Source of the DNA: an uncultured Pseudoflavonifractor sp.
GTDB lineage: Bacteria; Bacillota; Clostridia; Oscillospirales; Oscillospiraceae
Assembly (NCBI RefSeq): GCF_944387275.1
Contig: NZ_CALXEG010000012.1
Coordinates: 1-64,000 of the forward strand
DNA length: 64,000 nt
Direction: 5' to 3'
The notes below the pieces were generated by a model, which was not told the origin of the DNA, did no database searches, and saw nothing but the letters and a program-made list of their open reading frames with translations. Made by a program: the position numbers and the translations under genes. Below, piece after piece: positions 62,815 to 64,000 of this stretch (its first letter is position 1; every line of letters begins with the position of its first letter).

Positions 62815-63165
62815 TTGCGGTTGGTGGGTGAGGATGTTAATCAGATTAATGGGACAAATTATGAACTGCAGGCTGCAGATGATATGGAGGGCGTCATTTT
62901 GGATCAATGCCGGGATGATGCAATTCGGATCAAAAAATATTCCCCCATTAAGAACGCTTGCAACCTGCTCACAATTGATAGACGATTTCGATCTCCGCAG
63001 GAGTGGATCGATGCCGGGAAACAATATGTCACGTTTCAAAACGGAAACCTGAATCTTAAGACCGGTGCTCTGGTCCCACATGACCCGATGGTTTTTACTA
63101 CATTCTGTATCCATGCCAACTACCTGGGACCGGGCTGTGATGTTGGAACGCCAGTATTTGATTAA
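62815..63165 (+). pseudogene. Phage/plasmid primase fragment (D5-N-like)
   Basis: This frame of about 116 residues ends in FQNGNLNLKTGALVPHDP followed by an YLGPGCDVGTPVFD-type end. It closely resembles the motif that leads into the helicase domain of P4/D5-type phage and plasmid primases (NG-x-LxLxTGxLxPHDP...YxPxAxCPxFDKFL). The helicase that should follow is absent because the frame stops straight after this motif. The N-terminal part also lacks a primase core. It is a remnant, and its start is unknown. Confidence 0.65.
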
Positions 63166-63190
63166 GTCGTTTTTCGCGCCGGGTGATAAT

Positions 63191-63796
63191 GTGGCGATCA
63201 GAAAGCGTGGAAACAGCTATCAAGTCGTGTACCGCTGTCCGGGCGAAGCTTCTCCTCGTACCGAAACCTTCAGGTCGGAGGACGAGGCACTGATCAGGGA
63301 CATGCAGATCAAGCTGGCAAAAAAGAATGGGACCTTTGAGCCGCCTGTTAAAATTTCCAAGGGGACTGTACGGGCTAGGCAGGAGATCACGGTCAGCGAT
63401 TTTCTGGACGAGTACGTGGAGGTCTACGGCCTGAAGCTGATTGCCCAAAACAATTTTCGCCCGGTGGTGTTTCACAGTCTGAGACACAGCAGTACTTCGC
63501 TGAAGCTCAAACTGAGCCGCGGCAATATCAAGGCAGTGCAGGGAGACACAGGCCACGCCGAGGCCCGTATGGTGACCGATACCTATGCCCACGGGTTTGA
63601 TGCAGGCCGAAAGCTGATCGCTCATGAAATGGATACAGGTTTCTTTGCCAAAGTAGGGGCGGCGCCTACCGAAGAAGATTTGGATGCGGATATGCTGCGT
63701 AAGCTGAAATCTTTGATTCAAAGCCATCCGGAACTGTTGTCCGAATTACTGAAAGAGACGGAAAAGGACGGAAAAGCAGGGGCAGGGAGCACTTAA
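63191..63796 (+). pseudogene. Tyrosine recombinase (integrase) remnant with internal deletion
   Basis: This frame of about 201 residues begins at GTG 63191 (AIRKRGNSYQVVYRC), an arm-type DNA-binding start, and runs to ITVSDFLDEYVEVYG, the beginning of the core-binding domain. It then jumps directly to the C-terminal catalytic box FHSLRHSST (His, Arg) and the DTGHAEARMVTDTYAH motif (His, nucleophile Tyr). About 150-200 residues that should hold the rest of the core-binding domain and the first catalytic Arg are missing, so it should not be active. It lies about 150 bases from a tRNA 3'-half, the usual position of an integrase beside its attachment site. Confidence 0.8.
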
Positions 63797-63916
63797 ATGT
63801 TGGCAAGTGTAAGCAAGCACAGCTCTTTTTGTCCTCTGCTAGGCCAAAAATGTAAGCAAAATATGCAGCATCTTCGATATTATACCAACAATTGAACATT
63901 GATCAGAAAGTACAAA

Positions 63917-63950
63917 AAAGGAGCCGAAACATGATGTTTCGGCTCCTTTT
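63917..63950 (-). terminator. Terminator of the tRNA at the right edge
   Basis: On minus, AAAGGAGCCGAAAC, loop ATCAT and GTTTCGGCTCCTTT, followed by a T-run (plus-strand AAAAAA at 63914-63919). Confidence 0.8.
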
Positions 63951-64000
63951 GGCACCCTGGAGAGGACTCGAACCTCCGGTCTACCGCTTAGGAGATGGCC
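63950..64000 (-). tRNA. tRNA, 3' part at the window edge (tRNA-Arg CCU by position)
   Basis: On minus, the anticodon loop CTCCTAA (63994-63988) gives anticodon CCT. The arm GCGGT, variable AGACC, T-arm GGAGG TTCGAGT CCTCT, acceptor strand CCAGGGT, discriminator G and encoded CCA follow. The 5' part would lie beyond 64000. The six bases before the loop (GGCCAT) pair poorly with GCGGT, so it may be an attachment-site remnant rather than an intact tRNA. The 3' portion is similar to the fragment at 52249-52289. Confidence 0.6.

Overview
The window looks like chromosomal DNA of a GC-rich Firmicute, most likely a gut Oscillospiraceae relative (Flavonifractor / Pseudoflavonifractor / Lawsonibacter type). 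This is inferred from GGAGG-type ribosome sites, some TTG and GTG starts, a gdpP-lipoprotein-rplI-dnaB-tilS-hpt-ftsH block, a Bmp-type nucleoside importer, a secreted flavoprotein reductase and large plant-glycan enzymes. No rRNA gene or species marker is present, so the genus is not certain.

Layout. 1-6.8 kb: repeat-rich spacer, then a membrane protein overlapping metG, a DUF4177 mini-protein, a cation/proton antiporter (minus), and a tatD + TatD-linked radical SAM pair. 7.0-15.6 kb: a divergent regulon. lacI and a PfkB sugar kinase lie on minus. On plus are a Bmp-family lipoprotein, a two-NBD ATPase, two permeases and an ADP-ribosylglycohydrolase-fold enzyme. LacI-type palindromes sit beside both promoters, so nucleoside or ADP-ribosyl-like compounds are probably imported, cleaved and the sugar phosphorylated. 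15.6-19.3 kb: a 41-residue protein, a secreted FMN/FAD reductase and a divergent AraC regulator. 19.3-28.4 kb: the minus-strand housekeeping block. 28.6-36.7 kb: ilvE, an M42 peptidase, a YbaK-type deacylase, a CmpB-like membrane protein, a stalk-domain/DUF4358 exported protein, a second ftsH and a DUF1275 protein. 36.7-38.8 kb: an unrecognised AT-richer gene and a VirD4/TraG-like ATPase lacking its N-terminus. 38.8-52.1 kb: a sucrose/raffinose-type locus: amylosucrase-like GH13, fructokinase, GH32, ABC importer, LacI regulator, alpha-glucosidase GH13 and alpha-galactosidase GH36. An AACCGGTT-core operator lies upstream of both minus-strand units. 52.2-64 kb: a probable relic island between two tRNA 3'-half sequences, with a LytTR/GHKL two-component system, two permuted GH3 beta-glucosidases, a surface lipoprotein with InlB-type repeats, and phage primase and integrase remnants.

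The most unusual signal is a family of short structured insertions at gene 3' ends. Two copies of a ~223-bp hairpin-rich repeat (6811-7033, and inverted at 19070-19293) each sit between two copies of the local terminator hairpin, duplicated as 29 and 32 bp. The hairpins differ between loci, so the duplication is of the target. A third, unrelated ~140-bp structured segment is flanked by a 66-bp duplication of the 3' end of the M42 peptidase gene. These look like small non-autonomous elements that duplicate long targets. All positions were read by eye; no database search was run.
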